Positions 44,124 to 56,190 of a stretch of 64,000 bases of DNA are shown here, piece after piece. The stretch is from Tricholoma matsutake (lineage: Eukaryota; Basidiomycota; Agaricomycetes; Agaricales; Tricholomataceae). Every line of letters starts with the position of its first letter. Positions within the stretch are counted from its first letter, which is position 1. The position numbers and the translations under genes were made by a program. The stretch spans positions 14,330,337 through 14,394,336 of the forward strand of contig AP026538.1 in assembly GCA_026075535.2 (NCBI GenBank), given 5' to 3'. The notes beneath the pieces were generated by a model. The model saw only the letters and a program-made list of their open reading frames with translations. It was not told the DNA's origin and searched no databases.

Positions 44124-44330
44124 ACAGCTTAGGAAGCCCCTAGCTGTTATAACTCGAACTCGACAGTTGGAAAGCCTCCAACTGTGATACACAAACCGAT
44201 GGTCTACTTAGAAAGCCTCTGAGTACGGATAGCTGTATCGACATAGGAAGCACCAAGTCCCAAACAGAACCCGATACAGTAAGAAAGCCTCTTACTGCAA
44301 GAACTGATACAGTTGGAAAGCCTCCAACTG
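44124..44330 (+). promoter_or_regulatory. Array of five hairpins in the Y LTR leader
   Basis: Stem-loops at 44124-44147, 44163-44185, 44206-44224, 44277-44297 and 44310-44330. Stems such as ACAGTTGG/CCAACTGT and CAGTAAG/CTTACTG differ, but the centres are GGAAAGCCTCC, AGAAAGCCTCT or GGAAGCCCC. They lie about 40-255 nt after the RNA start. Confidence 0.7.
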
Positions 44331-44376
44331 CAACATACGAAGACTAGGCTGAGTTGAGACCTATAGTCTTAACAAA

Positions 44377-44387
44377 AGGTCAAGCTG
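44377..44387 (+). other. Y primer binding site (self-primed type)
   Basis: AGGTCAAGCTG two bases after the LTR; perfect complement to the presumed RNA 5' end. Confidence 0.7.
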
Positions 44388-44421
44388 ATCTACAAAGTCC
44401 ACCTACCTAGGTGCAGACACA

Positions 44422-45505
44422 ATGTCTTTCAGACAAAGCCCAGACAGACCTCCAACCAGAGCATCATCATCAGGAAGAACCCCATGGTATAGATACCAGG
44501 GTCGACTAGTACGATACTCAGAACCAGCACAGAAGTGGTTCTCAAGGAGAACCAGTGACGAAGAACCCCGATACCTCGACGAAGAGGATTTTAGATCCTT
44601 TGATAAAGAAGAAACCCCAGAACGAGATCCATTCTCCCTATCCAATGACAACGCCAATATGTCTACCGAACCCACTGCATCTACCAAGGAGATTAGAATC
44701 CGAACCCCCTCTCACAGGGGATCGAACAAGAACTGTGAAGTTCTTACAAGAAGTGAAACTCTATCTGAGAGTGAACCATGGAATCTATGACACCGACGAG
44801 AAGAAAATTATCTTTGCACTATCCTTCATGAATGGAGGAACTGCCGTGCCCTGGGCACAGACATGGGCAGAAAAGGAAGACCTAGGAACATGGTCAACCT
44901 TTGAGACGATGCTCAAGACAGTGTTCACCCCAATTGATGAAGCTGGCAGGGCCAGAACAGAGATGAAGACACTAAAGCAGGGACAGGACCTGGAGGACTA
45001 CATTGCACAGTTCCAAATCCTGCGAGAGAAGGCAGGAATCCACAACGACACTGCCCTCATCGAACTCTTCATGGATGGGTTTAACCCCAGGCTCCTTGAA
45101 AGAGTTTTTAACATGGAAACGATCCCCACGACCCTAGAAGGGATGATCAATGCTGCCTCCAAGTATGATGGGCAATGGAGGAGAGCAAAGGCTATAACCG
45201 GGAGAGCACAGGAAGCCTTGGCAAAAAGGCTACCCAACTCCAAGACAAAAGAAGGCCCGCTCGAGATCAATCGACTCTCCAACACAGAGAGGATCGAGCA
45301 CATGAAGAAGGGATTATGCTTCGTGTGCCACCAACCAGGACACAGAGCAACCAAACATAAGAAAGGGGAGACAAGGACTGAGGACTGGCCTTTCCCAAAG
45401 AACAAAGGCAGAGAAGCCTACTCAAAGATCCGAGCGATCATGAAAGAACTTGATGAAGAAGGAAAGGAGAAAGCTCTCGCCTTAATAGGGGATGAGGGTT
45501 TTTAA
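44422..45505 (+). pseudogene. gag: Y gag (frameshifted)
   Basis: ATG 44422 (MSFRQSPDRPPTRASSSGRT). A deletion of about five bases near 44711, relative to G2, moves the frame. The capsid part (GDRTRTVKFLQEVKLYLRVN; FALSFMNGGTAVPWAQTWAE) and knuckle (CFVCHQPGHRATK) follow in the second frame to TAA 45503. Confidence 0.87.
45496..45502 (+). promoter_or_regulatory. Y gag-pol -1 slip site
   Basis: GAG GGT TTT TAA: heptamer G GGT TTT on the stop codon; pol is in the -1 frame. Same as G2. Confidence 0.65.
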
Positions 45506-48500
45506 AGAGGTGGCCTGCCTTGATGCCAGGTACCACCAAACTCTCTGTCTGCTCTGTATTACTAGCCACTTTGAAGAATCAATCTATGCATTTAGATATC
45601 AAAGTGCTAGGAGCAGGCAGAGGGAAAGCCATCAAAACCAAAGCCCTACTCGACTCAGGAGCAGGAGGAATATTCATGAGCCACAAATTCGCAAAAAGCG
45701 GTGGATTCGAACTACACCCCCTGGAAAGGACAATCAGGGTCAAGAATGTAGATGGAACCCCAAACAAGAAAGGGGAGATCTCCCACTACACCAAAGGATT
45801 CTTAACGATCAACGGAAGATTGTTCCCAACAACCTTCCTCATTGCAGGATTAGGGAAAGAATCAGTTATCCTGGGTCTGCCATGGCTCAGAAGAATCAAC
45901 CCAGTGATCGACTGGAGAATTGGAACCTTCCAATTCTGAATGACCGACCGTACCCACCCAGAATTCTCATTTGGGAAAGGGAAAACCCTCATTGGAAGTG
46001 TGCGAACAGAGAAATTCAACGATGAACCTCTGGCTTGGCGCCGGAGAACAGTCAAAGAAGAAGGGAAGCCCTTCAAAGAAATGACAAGAGAGGAGAAATG
46101 GGCATGGGCACAAAAGATGGTCACCCAAGCAAAAGAAAAGATGGGCCTCAAGACAGAGGCGAAAGAAGAAGAGCGACTTATGTGGCGCCGCATAGCCACT
46201 AAAGAACTAGAAAAGCTTGCCCTCGAAAAGAAACAGAGGAATGAGGAACGGCTAACAAAATGCCGGAAAATTGCCGATAAAGCAAGGCAGATGGGAGGAG
46301 CCCTTCAGACTAAGCTGGGAAAGAACACAGTACCCACCGAAACAAGAAAGGCAACCATTGAAGAAGTAGAAGATGAAGAGATTGCAGTCACGACTCTTCA
46401 AGATGCAGAGCCCAATGGGCCACAAGATGAAGAAGACACTGGGAAGGAAAACCCAGCACAGGCAAACCACGAACAGGCAATGGAACAGGCAATGGAACAA
46501 CTGAAAGAGACACCCGAACTAAAGATCGAAGACAACGAGCTACTAGTCGCCTACATCTGAGGAGAACCCATCATTGGAATATTTGAACCAGCTAAGACAC
46601 CGCTGACAGAGGAATATGACGAGCCAAGATATGGATATTCTCAGACAACAAAGACAATCTCTCAGATCATAAAGGCAAAAGGATCACCGCAATATGCTTA
46701 TGGACAAAATATCTGGATCAGGGCAAAAACATCGGTCTCACAACACCTGACACACAAGAAGGAAGGAGACGCCAAACAGAAGACCCTCGACGAGCTACTC
46801 CCTGAACAGTACAGGGAATACTGATGGATATTCGAAAAGGAAGCATCAGAGATATTCCCAGAATCAAGACCCTGGGATCATGCGATCGAACTGAAAACAG
46901 ACTTTATGGCAAAGGATTGCAGGGTTTACCCATTGTCACCGGCAGAACAAAAGAAACTCGACGAGTTTCTCAATGAAAGCCTGCAGAAAGGATACATCCG
47001 ACCATTGAAATCGCCCATGGCATTGCCATTCTTCTTCGTTGCGAAGAAGGACTCGGACACGCTACGACCCTGCCAGGATTACAGGTACTTGAATAATGGA
47101 ACAATCAAGAACACCTACCCGCTGCCGCTGGTAGGAGACCTGTTGGACAAACTGAGAGGGGCGAAATGGTTTACAAAATTGGACATCTGATGGGGATATC
47201 ACAATGTCAGAATCAAGGATGGAGATCAATGGAAAGCAGCCTTCAAGACGAACAGGGGGCTGTTTGAGCCAACAGTGATGTTCTTCAGATTATGCAACTC
47301 ACCGGCAACCTTCCAGGCAATGATGAATGAGATATTCCACAACATGATTGGAGAAGGATGGCTTGTGATTTACATGGACGACATCCTGATATTCTCCAAG
47401 GATCAGAATGAACACCAGGAAAGGACAAAGAGAGTACTGCAAAGGCTGGCAGAGAACAACCTATACCTGAAACCAGAGAAATGCAAGTTTGACATCCACA
47501 AAGTGGAATTCTTGGATCTGATCATCCGACCCAACAAAATTGCCATGGACAACACAAAACTGGCAGGTATACAGGATTGGCCAATCCCGACAAATGTAAA
47601 GGCAGTCAGATCTTTCCTGGGATTTGGAAACTTCTACAGGAAGTTTATTGGACATTTCGCGGAGACAAGCAGACCGCTTAATGAGCTGACAAAGAAGGAC
47701 AAAATGTTCAACTGGACAACCGAATGCGAACAGGCCTTTCAGATGCTGAAAAGGAAATTTGCAGAAGCACCAGTACTGCTGATGCCAGACCCGACAAAGC
47801 CATTCACAATCGAATCAGACGCCTCAAAACACGCGACAGGAGGAGTGCTGAGACAAAGGGATACGAATGGAGACTGGCATCCATGCGGATACATATCGCA
47901 TGCACTGACACCAATGGAACGGAACTACGAGATATACGACAGGGAACTTCTGGCGATAGTATGATCGCTGGAAACTTGGAGACACTACTTGCTGGGTTCA
48001 GAACACCCAGTAGTAATCCTCTCGGATCACAAGAACCTAACGTACTTCCGGACAGCACAGAAACTGAACAGACGACAGGCAAGATGGAGCTTATTCCTAT
48101 TGGAATTCGACTTGCAACTCATCCATGTACCTGGATCTCAGATGGTACAGAGCGATGCGCTATCACGGAGAGTGGACCATATACCGGAAGAAGACAATGA
48201 CAATGAAGACATCACGATGCTACCTGAAACAGTATTTGTGAAGTTCATTGATATGGAAGTTCATGATCTACTTGCGAGTAGTATCATGAAAGACGATCTG
48301 GTAAAAAGTGCAATTGAAGCGCTAAAGACAAAAGGAACTCCGCCGATAAAGTCAGCATTGGAAGATTGGAAAATAGAGGACGGCCTTCTATTTTTCCGAG
48401 ACAGGTGCTATGTCCCAGACAATGGAGATCTACAGAAGAAGCTGGTGCAAAAATACCACGAAGGAGTAACCAGCGGACACCCGGGACAATGGCAGACAAC

Positions 48501-49698
48501 TGAAATGGTTAGGAGAGACTACTGGTGGCCAGGAATGATGACGTACATCAAAAACTACGTCACTGGATGCGCAACAGGCCAGCAAATGAAGGTCCACACC
48601 CACCCAACGACACCACCTCTACAACCAATTAAATCCGAAGCAACAAGACCATTTGCAATGGTGACAACCAATTTCATAACTGACTTACCAGAGTCCGATG
48701 GTTATGATGCACTCATGGTCGTGGTAGACCATGGGCTTACGAAGGGGGTAATTTTTATCCCTTGCAGGAAAACTGTGGATGCATTGGGAGCAGCCACCCT
48801 CTATCTAGACAATGTCTACAAACGATTCGGCCTCCCAGACAAGATCATCTCTGACAGAGATCCCAGATTTGCCTCGCAGCTGTTCCAGGAGCTAGGAAGA
48901 CTGCTCAGAATCAAGCTAGCAATGAGTATGGCATACCACCCCCAGACCAATGGAGAGACAGAATGGGTAAACCAAGAAGTAGAAGTGTACCTGCAGATCT
49001 TCTGCTTGAACAACCAGGAGAATTGGAAACACCTCCTCCCGACCACGGAATTCACACACAACCAGAGGACACACTCAGTACAGAGGAACTCCCCATTCTA
49101 CCTCATGATGGGCTATGAGCCCAAGGTGATCCCCCTCCCCTACCTAAAGACAAACATACCGACCATAGAAAAGTGACTTGTTGCACTGCAACGGGCCCAA
49201 GACAAAGCGAAGGCAACTCACGAGTTGGCCAGACAAATGATGGCGGAAAGAACAACAAGGCACTTCACCCCATTCAAAGAAGGAGACAAAGTGTGGCTAG
49301 AAGCAAAGAACCTCAGAACAATGCACCAAACAAAGAAACTCGCACCGAAAAGAGAAGGACCATTCTCTATCGAGAAGGTCCTGAGCCCACTCTCCTATTG
49401 GCTGAAGTTACCAGAACAGTGGAAAATACACCCGGTATTCCACATGGCACTTCTTTCCCCGTACAAAGAAACTGAGACACATGGACCAAACTTCCCAGAA
49501 CCACTGCCCAACCTGATAGAAGGCGAATCGGAGTATGAAGTGGAAGCGATCATCAGACATAAAAAGAAAGGAAGGACCATGCACTTCTTAGTGAAGTGGG
49601 TCAGATACCCGACCTCAGAGAACTCATGGGAGCCCGAGGGAAACCTAAAACATGCCAAAAGAATTCTAGGAGCATATAAACGACAGCCACGGCTGTAG
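45496..49698 (+). pseudogene. pol: Y pol: protease, charged linker, RT, RNase H, integrase, chromodomain
   Basis: One frame of 1400 codons with six TGA stops (45937, 46558, 46822, 47188, 47962, 49174), most at sites where G2 has an Arg codon. Protease (ALLDSGAGGIFMS), Lys/Glu-rich linker with repeated EERLMWRRIATKELEKLAL-type units, RT ([11 protein letters not shown] intact), RNase H ([13 protein letters not shown]), integrase (TTNFITDLP with Asn for the first Asp; ISDRDPRF; NGETEWVNQEVE) and chromodomain (EYEVEAIIRHKKK). ORF4 begins 11 bp after its TAG. Confidence 0.9.
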
Positions 49699-49708
49699 AG
49701 GTGGAACC

Positions 49709-49924
49709 ATGCCCACAGGGATTGAGATCCTCGCCATCGTCATTGGCACGATCCTGGCTGTGGCCGCAGCCCTGACCTTTGTATTCTGCCTCTATGCCAT
49801 CTTTCGACCAAGACCCGAACCCCTGATTACAGACATCAAATTCTCCATTTTACAATGCCCTATGGAGAACCCACATCTCAATGAGATCACCACCCCACTG
49901 ACACCACTGCCTGAGGCAGCATGA
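49709..49924 (+). CDS. ORF4 of Y: 71-residue single-pass membrane protein
   Basis: Intact frame from ATG 49709 to TGA 49922. Residues about 6-32 (IEILAIVIGTILAVAAAL then TFVFCLYAIF) form one hydrophobic helix, followed by RPRPEP and a polar tail (ITDIKFSILQC...TPLTPLPEAA). The basic residues after the helix suggest the tail faces the cytoplasm. X has a homologue (21941-22144) in the same place with many silent-position differences. G2 lacks it. No known Ty3 gene product of fungi comes to mind; function unknown. Confidence 0.65.
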   Translation: MPTGIEILAIVIGTILAVAAALTFVFCLYAIFRPRPEPLITDIKFSILQCPMENPHLNEITTPLTPLPEAA

Positions 49925-50088
49925 ACCAGAAGAACCTGATTGTGGTCCGAGTTTGGACACAAGTTATTCCTCCATCGCACCCCTCAACCCCGACCCATTC
50001 ATCTATCCAGACCACATGCAATCAGACCCCAGAGGAGGAATGAAGATATTATTTGAAGTCAGTGACTTCAAAGATAGAAAGAGGGTGA

Positions 50089-50789
50089 TGTTACAATTTT
50101 TGTTATCATAACCCAGGACGACCAGACATATGCCGGCAAGACCAGGTACTTTATTTTTCTGATTCAACTCAACTCACCTCCGACGGGAGACACTTTGATG
50201 CATGGTGACTCCATGCACCTGAACCCACTCCCATGCATGCTGTGATACGACAGCCCTTTGACATGAGGTCCATGATGTCGGACACTCACAATCAACATGC
50301 TGCACTGCAGCATGTCCTTGACATTGGATCCTTGACATTGGATCCATAACATCGGACACCTCATGCTAGGCATGAGGCTTATTGTTCTATTGTTCTTTCT
50401 ATTTATACTTGATAACAATCCTACATTCCAATTGGACAATAGATATCTTCGAACCGTATATAAGCTGTAGTAATACTGCCTGTATTCCTCAGCTTGACCT
50501 AATTCAAACAACGGTCTTAGACTCAACCAGAACACTCGACAGCTTAGGAAGCCCCTAGCTGTGATAACTCGAACTCGACAGTTGGAAAGCCTCCAACTGT
50601 GATACACGAACCGACGGTCTACTTAGAAAGCCTCTGAGTACGGATAGCTGTATCGACATAGGAAGCACCAAGTCCCAAACAGAACCTGATACAGTAAGAA
50701 AGCCTCTTACTGCAAGAACTGATACAGTTGGAAAGCCTCCAACTGCAACATACGAAGACTAGGCTGAGTTGAGACCTATAGTCTTAACA
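50089..50789 (+). repeat. Y 3' LTR
   Basis: 701-bp LTR with the same hairpin array as the 5' copy; preceded by GATAGAAAGAGGGTGA (polypurine-rich) and palindrome GAAGTCAGTGACTTC. Confidence 0.95.
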
Positions 50790-53183
50790 TCATCCGCCCC
50801 TCCAAATCCCCTCACAGCGCTCCTATACTCTTTGTCAAGAAAAAGGATGGGAGTCTCCGACTTTGCATCGACTACTGGGGACTCAATCGCATCTCAAAAA
50901 AGGACCGCTACCCACTTCCTCTAATCTCGGATCTCCTGGACTCTCTGGGAAAGGCATGTGTGCTCACCAACATTGACCTCTGGCATGTGTACCACTTAGT
51001 GTGCATTGCTGAGGGAGATGAATGGAAGACCACTTTCCACACGTGCTATGGTTCTTTCGAGTGGCTGGTAGTTCCTTTCAGACTCACCAGACTCACCTGG
51101 AAACATATGCCTTGGGACTTTGGCAAGAAATGTCAAGAAGCCTTCAACAAACTCAAAGAAGAATTCACTCATGCCCCAATACTCACTCAATGGCTACCGG
51201 ATTCCCACATTATCTTGGAGACAGACGCATCAGATTACACCTTAGCAGCAATCCTTTCCATCTATACCTTGGATGGAGAAATCCACCCAGTTGCATTCCA
51301 CTCTCGTTCCTTCAACCAGCTGAATTGAACTATGACACTCATGATAAGGAACTTCTTGCTATCTTCGAAGCTTTCAAACACTGGTGACAGTACCTCAAAG
51401 GTTCTGGAAATCCAGTAGATGTGGTCACAGATCACAAAAACTTGGAATACTTCAGTACCACAAAGCTCCTTACTCATTGTCAAGCTCGGTGGTCAGAATA
51501 CCTTTCACAGTTCAACCTCACCATCCGCTTCCTCCCTGGTAAACTAGGGGCTAAACCTGATGCACTCACTAGATGCTGGGACATCTACCGCAAAGGGGGA
51601 AATAGCGACTTCGCCTCGGTAAATCCGAGCAACTTCTGTCCAGTCTTTACTCAAGAATAACTCACATCCTCCCTCTGAGCCATGTTCCTTGCTACTCCTA
51701 TCCTCCGTCAAGCCGTCCTCATGGATATTGAAAAACTCCACAACAATATTCAATCTTCACTTCCTCTTGATCCCATCTCCTCCTCACACCTTCCTTCACC
51801 CCAAATTGGTCTCTAGATGACAGTGGACTTCTCCGCCACTTTGACCAGATTTACGTTCCAGATGTTGCAGACCTCTGTCTTAAAGTCTTACAATACAAGC
51901 ATGACCACATCCTCTCAGGTCACTATGGGCAAAACAAGACTCTTCAGCTTATCCTACGGGAATACATTTGGCCCAATCTCCGCACCTTTGTGCAGGACTT
52001 TTGCAAGTCTTGTACTACCTGCAAACACTCCAAATCTCCCCGACACAAACCCTATGGCTTTCTGAAGCAACTTCCGGTCCCGGAAAGGCCTTGGAACTCA
52101 ATTTCCATGGACTTCATTGAACAGTTACCAGACTCCAATGGTCACACTACCATCCTAGTCATTGTAGACCGACTCTCCAAACAGGGTATCTTCATCCCCA
52201 CAGTAAATGAAATCACAGCACAAGAACTCACTAATCTCTTCGTCATGCATGTCTTCTCCAAACACGGTGTTCCATCCCACGTCACCTGTGACCGGGGTTC
52301 CGAGTTCATTTCCCATTTCTTCTGCTCTCTCGGGCAAGCCCTGGACATGAAAATCCATTTCACTTTGGGTTACCATCCAGAAGGTGATGGACAAACTGAA
52401 CACCTCAACCAGACCCTCGAACGGTACTTGCGGATCTTCTGCAACTACCAACAGGACAACTGATCCCAGCTTTTACCCTTAGGGGAATTTGCATACAACA
52501 ATGCTCCCTCAGCTTCCACCGGAGTTTCACCCTTCTTTGCCAACAAGGGTTACCACCCAAACATCACAGTTTTCCCAGAGCATGAGCTAGCCTTGCAATG
52601 TGTGCACCATTTTGTGGTTGACCTTGATGATCTCCACCAGGAACTCTGGAAGCAACTCTCAGAAGCACAGAAGTGCTATCAAGGTCCTGCAGACAAATGT
52701 TGGGCACCCGCTCCTGACTTCAAAATTGGTGATTATGCTTTCATCAAAGGCGAGCACCTACACACTACAAGACCCTCCAAGAAGCTCTCAGAAAAGTTCT
52801 ATGGCCCTTTCGAGATCATTGCCCATCCGGGTACTCACTTGGTTACCCTTCGACTTCTGGATCACCTCTGGGGTGTCCACCCAGTATTCCATCTCTCCCA
52901 ACTAGAAGAAGACACTCCCAACACAATTCCTAATTGTATTCAACCTCTGCCTCCTCTGGTCATTATAGACAACGAACTGGAGTACGAGATTGCAGAAATC
53001 CTTGATTCAAAGATTGACAACCGCTGTCGATGCAAGTTACTCTATTTTGTATGGTGGGAAGGTTACCAAGGAACCGACAAAGAAACCTCCTGGCTTCCAG
53101 CTACAGAACTTGATCATGCCCAGGAACTTGTTATGGACTTCCACACTCGTTACCCAGGGAAACCTGAACCTCTTTCCACTTAA
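50790..53183 (+). pseudogene. pol: Z pol, 3' part: RT remnant, RNase H, integrase, chromodomain
   Basis: RT resumes with [20 protein letters not shown] and jumps at [17 protein letters not shown], so the active-site box and thumb are deleted. RNase H ([14 protein letters not shown]), integrase (SCTTCKHSKSPRH; SMDFIEQLP; TCDRGSEFIS; DGQTEHLNQTLE with His for Arg) and chromodomain (EYEIAEILDSK, YFVWWEGY) follow. Several stops and at least one frameshift (about 51800) are present. It ends at TAA 53181. Confidence 0.87.
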
Positions 53184-53264
53184 CACCCTTCATTTTCAAA
53201 CAAGATCCTCAAAAAATTATTATTAGAAAATTTAAAAGAAAACTCCGGATTCCCTGCCCATTTC

Positions 53265-54101
53265 CTACTCTTCCCCTACTCCCTCATCCCCTGCTTCATC
53301 AGCGAGTCCCAGCAGCTCCCCTTGTACCTCCAACTCCTCCTCCTCTTCACCCTCTTCTTCTTCATCCTCTTCCTCCTCAGACTCCTGGTTCCACTCTGGA
53401 TCCAATGCCACTAGGATGTCCAACATTGTTTCTTGGATGCCAATCACACCCTTGCTTATCACCTGGAGCTCCCGGAGTTCCCGCATTTCTTTCTTCACCC
53501 CCTTTACCGCCCCCACCAACTCCTTAAGCAACTCCATCACTCCCTCATTCTCCCCTAGCCCAGGTCCTGCCTGCAACACCTGGCCCTCCCACACCACCTC
53601 TTCGCCCTTGTGCTTCGCTTTTGTGCAGGGCTCACAGGCCCAACCCCAGGTTCCCATCTGGAAACACGACAACTTTTGATTTGAACATCTACTAGGAGTC
53701 AGCATACAAGGGCAACAAGAATGAAAAGTGACTCACCTTTTGCACAAAATAGCAGCTTGTAGCTGCAAGGGGACTTCATTCTCGGGCACCTCTGCCCTTG
53801 CCTTTCCTTTCGCCTTCTTCTTGGGGGGGGGGGGGGGGGGGGGGGAGCTCCCTTCAGCCTCTTCAGGCTCCACTTCTCCAGCTTTCCACATCTTTTCTGC
53901 CCTCTTAGCAGCAGTGGTCTTCTTCCATTCCTCCTCTGCAGCCTTTTTCTCAGCCTCCAACCTAGCTGCCTCCACTTTTGCAGCCTCCTCAGCAACCCTG
54001 CGCTCCTCAGCCTCCCTTGCCTCTTCCTCGAGTCGGAGCTCCTCCATCAACATTTCTTGCTGGGCCCTGAGGGCCGCAATCTTCTCCGCATGCGAGGACA
54101 T
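53265..54101 (-). CDS. Antisense spliced gene of Z: coiled coil plus Zn2Cys6-type cluster
   Basis: Exon 1 (54101 down to 53737) starts MSSHAEKIAALRAQQEML, forms a Glu/Ala/Arg coiled coil, has a poly-Pro run (from the 18-G tract at 53826) and a KKKAKGKAR basic patch, and ends ILCKR. A 48-bp intron (53736-53689; GTGAGT...CTGAC...GTAG) leads to exon 2 from 53688. The joined cysteines read CX2CX6CX9CX2C with the sixth Cys now Gly, then EEVVWEGQ. The C-terminus is very acidic. Intron site, phase and cluster match the Gypsy-1 gene, which argues for real coding. Role unknown. Confidence 0.7.
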
Positions 54102-54220
54102 GTTACAGGTGGTGGTGATTGAAGAAAAAGCCTGGGAACCCATCAACATCAAAATCAACATACATGATTTGGATTTGAACCTTCACGTGCCTCATAGGCT
54201 CAGCACTAAGGGGGAAATAT

Positions 54221-54802
54221 TGTCAAGACCGATTCTTCCGACCAGACTTCTGATCGTTTTTTGCCCCCTTCCCAGCTGCCTTACATCACAGCCCACCTCC
54301 TATCAGCAGCACTGCCTAGAGGCAAAATTCCCTCATTTCCAATTAGGTGAAACAGTTTCAGGAATTGCCTCAGAAGCCAGTTTTCATATTAACCACAGCC
54401 TCAGAAACTCCGACCTTAGTATTTAAGCTAGCTACTTTTGTTTTGTATCACCAGTTTGTAAATCAACCAAGTCTCCCACTTAATCCTATCCTCTTTAAAA
54501 CTCCAATTACATTCTTAAGTCATTCTCGAACTCTTACTCATCCTCTCCAGAAATTCTCTGGACCTCTGGTCATCTTCCTTACCCTCGCCTTGAAATTAGG
54601 ACACTTGATGAGGAGAAGGGCGCAACTTCTTATAAGTTGAAGCCAAGTCCTTTCTGCTCCCCCACTTGGTGCGACACATCAAGTAAACCCTGCCCCGGAT
54701 TTCCATAGGATTCCCTGTCTTACTCCATCTGACCACTACAACTTCTATCGTCCAGGTACGACCAGAATTCTGACGACTTCCCTTCAAGTTCAGTACTTAA
54801 CA
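54221..54802 (+). repeat. Z 3' LTR
   Basis: 582-bp LTR, preceded by polypurine AAGGGGGAAATAT and followed by GAGAA. Confidence 0.93.
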
Positions 54803-56190
54803 GAGAACAAGAACCTCCAAGGTGACTAGGGATAGACTCATTAAAGATGACATCACGAGAAAAATGATACCTCCCAGTTAGATTACAAACATGCCAGCCA
54901 ACATGATTTTCCTCATGACCAACAAAAATTGCTTCAAAGCGACATGGTCCACCTTTAGTATGCCGTTCAGCAGGAATGTGCACAAAACATTGGCACCCCC
55001 ATACACAACGGTGGGACAAGTCCGGTTTGGATCTCTCCATATGCTCATATGGGGTGATGTTGTTAGGAAGAGTAGTTGTAGGAAGGCGATTTTGCAGATA
55101 TTGTATTGTGAGCACAGCATCACCTAGAAAAGATGAAGGAAGACCAGAGTATGCCAACAATGTTTGAGCACCATCCTCAAGAGTGCAAACATAACACTCA
55201 GCTTTTCCATTCTGTGAGTGGGCATACGGTGCAGTGATTTGTTGAGTGATGCCTTGTGAAGTCAAATACCTTCCAAACTCTCCTTGAATAAGCTCCTTAG
55301 CACCATCACAACAGATAATGCGGACTCAACAACCAGAATTCAGCTCCCAAGATGCCTCAACAGAGCGGTAAGCAGGGAAAGCATCACTCTTGGCAGAAAG
55401 AATATGACCAAAGTTAGAAGCATTGTCAAGAATAGTCCAGAAGTATGAAGCCTTCTGTGGAGTAAGAGTGGGAAATGGCCCACATGTGTCCATGTGTAGA
55501 AGATCACAGATGTCACTTGCACAATTACCATGGTGGTCAAATGGAGACTGAGGTTGCTTGCCAACAAGACATGGAATGCAATGTGAATGGTGAAAAGATC
55601 CTTTAAACTCAATTCCGGTAGTGTAGTCCTTTGTCAAGACTGCATGCATAGCATCCCTCCCAAGATGACCAAACCAATGGTGCCAAAGATCTGGTGTGAG
55701 CTCAACATGAGGAAATACTGGAAGAGCCAAAGCAGTAGAAGCACCAGCAATCGGATTTGGAGGTGGAAAAGGAAGTCACATGGCAGGAAAGACAGACAAT
55801 GATGAAGTTTCACATAAAAGGAAATGTGTGCAAGTGGCAAGTTTGTTGGAAAATGAATGATGGTCCTGTCATGATCAAAGACAATCCGCATCTTGCGCTC
55901 TTGTAACACTCCAACAGAGAGCAAATTCAAGGGAACATCGGAGGAATGAAGGCAGTCATGGAGAGTCACCACAACAGAACTCGAGCCACATTGCACATGA
56001 AACTTGACATCACCACGCACTAGGGTATGCAAGGTACCACAGTTAGCTGTCCAGACAGAAGCTGCACGGTCAGGATCATAAGACCAGAATACAGAGCGGT
56101 CATGAAAAATATGATTGGTACAACCAGAATCCAGAATGCCACATAGGTAAGTTACATTGTATTGAATGATATGGGTTTGATGGACGCTGT
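54803..56190 (-). pseudogene. W protease and integrase part
   Basis: Protease (GILDSGCTNHIFHDRSVFWS) near 56100, integrase zinc segment (LWHHWFGHLGRDAMH...CIPCLVGKQ), first Asp (LHMDTCGPF), second Asp region (RIICCDGAKEL) and Glu (YAHSQNGKAE) with the downstream conserved VWGCQCFVHIP. One stop after ELNSGC (about 55327). The frame runs into Z at 54802 and continues at 40750. Confidence 0.85.

Larger units (their letters stand above)
43702..44374 (+). repeat. Y 5' LTR
   Basis: 673 bp, homologous to 50089-50789; the length difference is mainly in repeated 'gacat.ggatcc' words in the 5' half. Confidence 0.95.
43702..50789 (+). mobile_element. Y: complete Ty3 chromodomain retrotransposon with ORF4
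   Basis: 7088 bp, LTRs of 673 and 701 bp (TGTTAC...CTTAACA), target duplication TCATC (43697-43701, 50790-50794). Order: LTR, primer site, gag, pol, ORF4, LTR. Closest to G2 in coding sequence and LTR end, but ORF3 is missing and ORF4 is present. Dead through a gag frameshift and six TGA stops in pol. Confidence 0.95.
40751..54802 (+). mobile_element. Z: Ty3 chromodomain retrotransposon, relative of Gypsy-1, split by Y
   Basis: LTRs of 571 and 582 bp (TGTCAAGACC...CTTAACA) with target duplication GAGAA (40746-40750, 54803-54807). Same gene order as Gypsy-1, including the antisense spliced gene. Without Y it is about 7.0 kb. Gag has a one-base deletion, RT lacks its active-site region, and stops are frequent. 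It is inserted in the W copia relic. Confidence 0.93.
39369..56190 (-). mobile_element. W: truncated Ty1/copia element split by Z
   Basis: Coding pieces at 56190-54803 (protease, integrase) and 40750-39369 (RT) read leftward and join across Z. No LTR, gag or RNase H was found. It is cut on the left by the X LTR and on the right near 56180 by a repeat. TSD GAGAA of Z lies within its frame. Confidence 0.8.
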
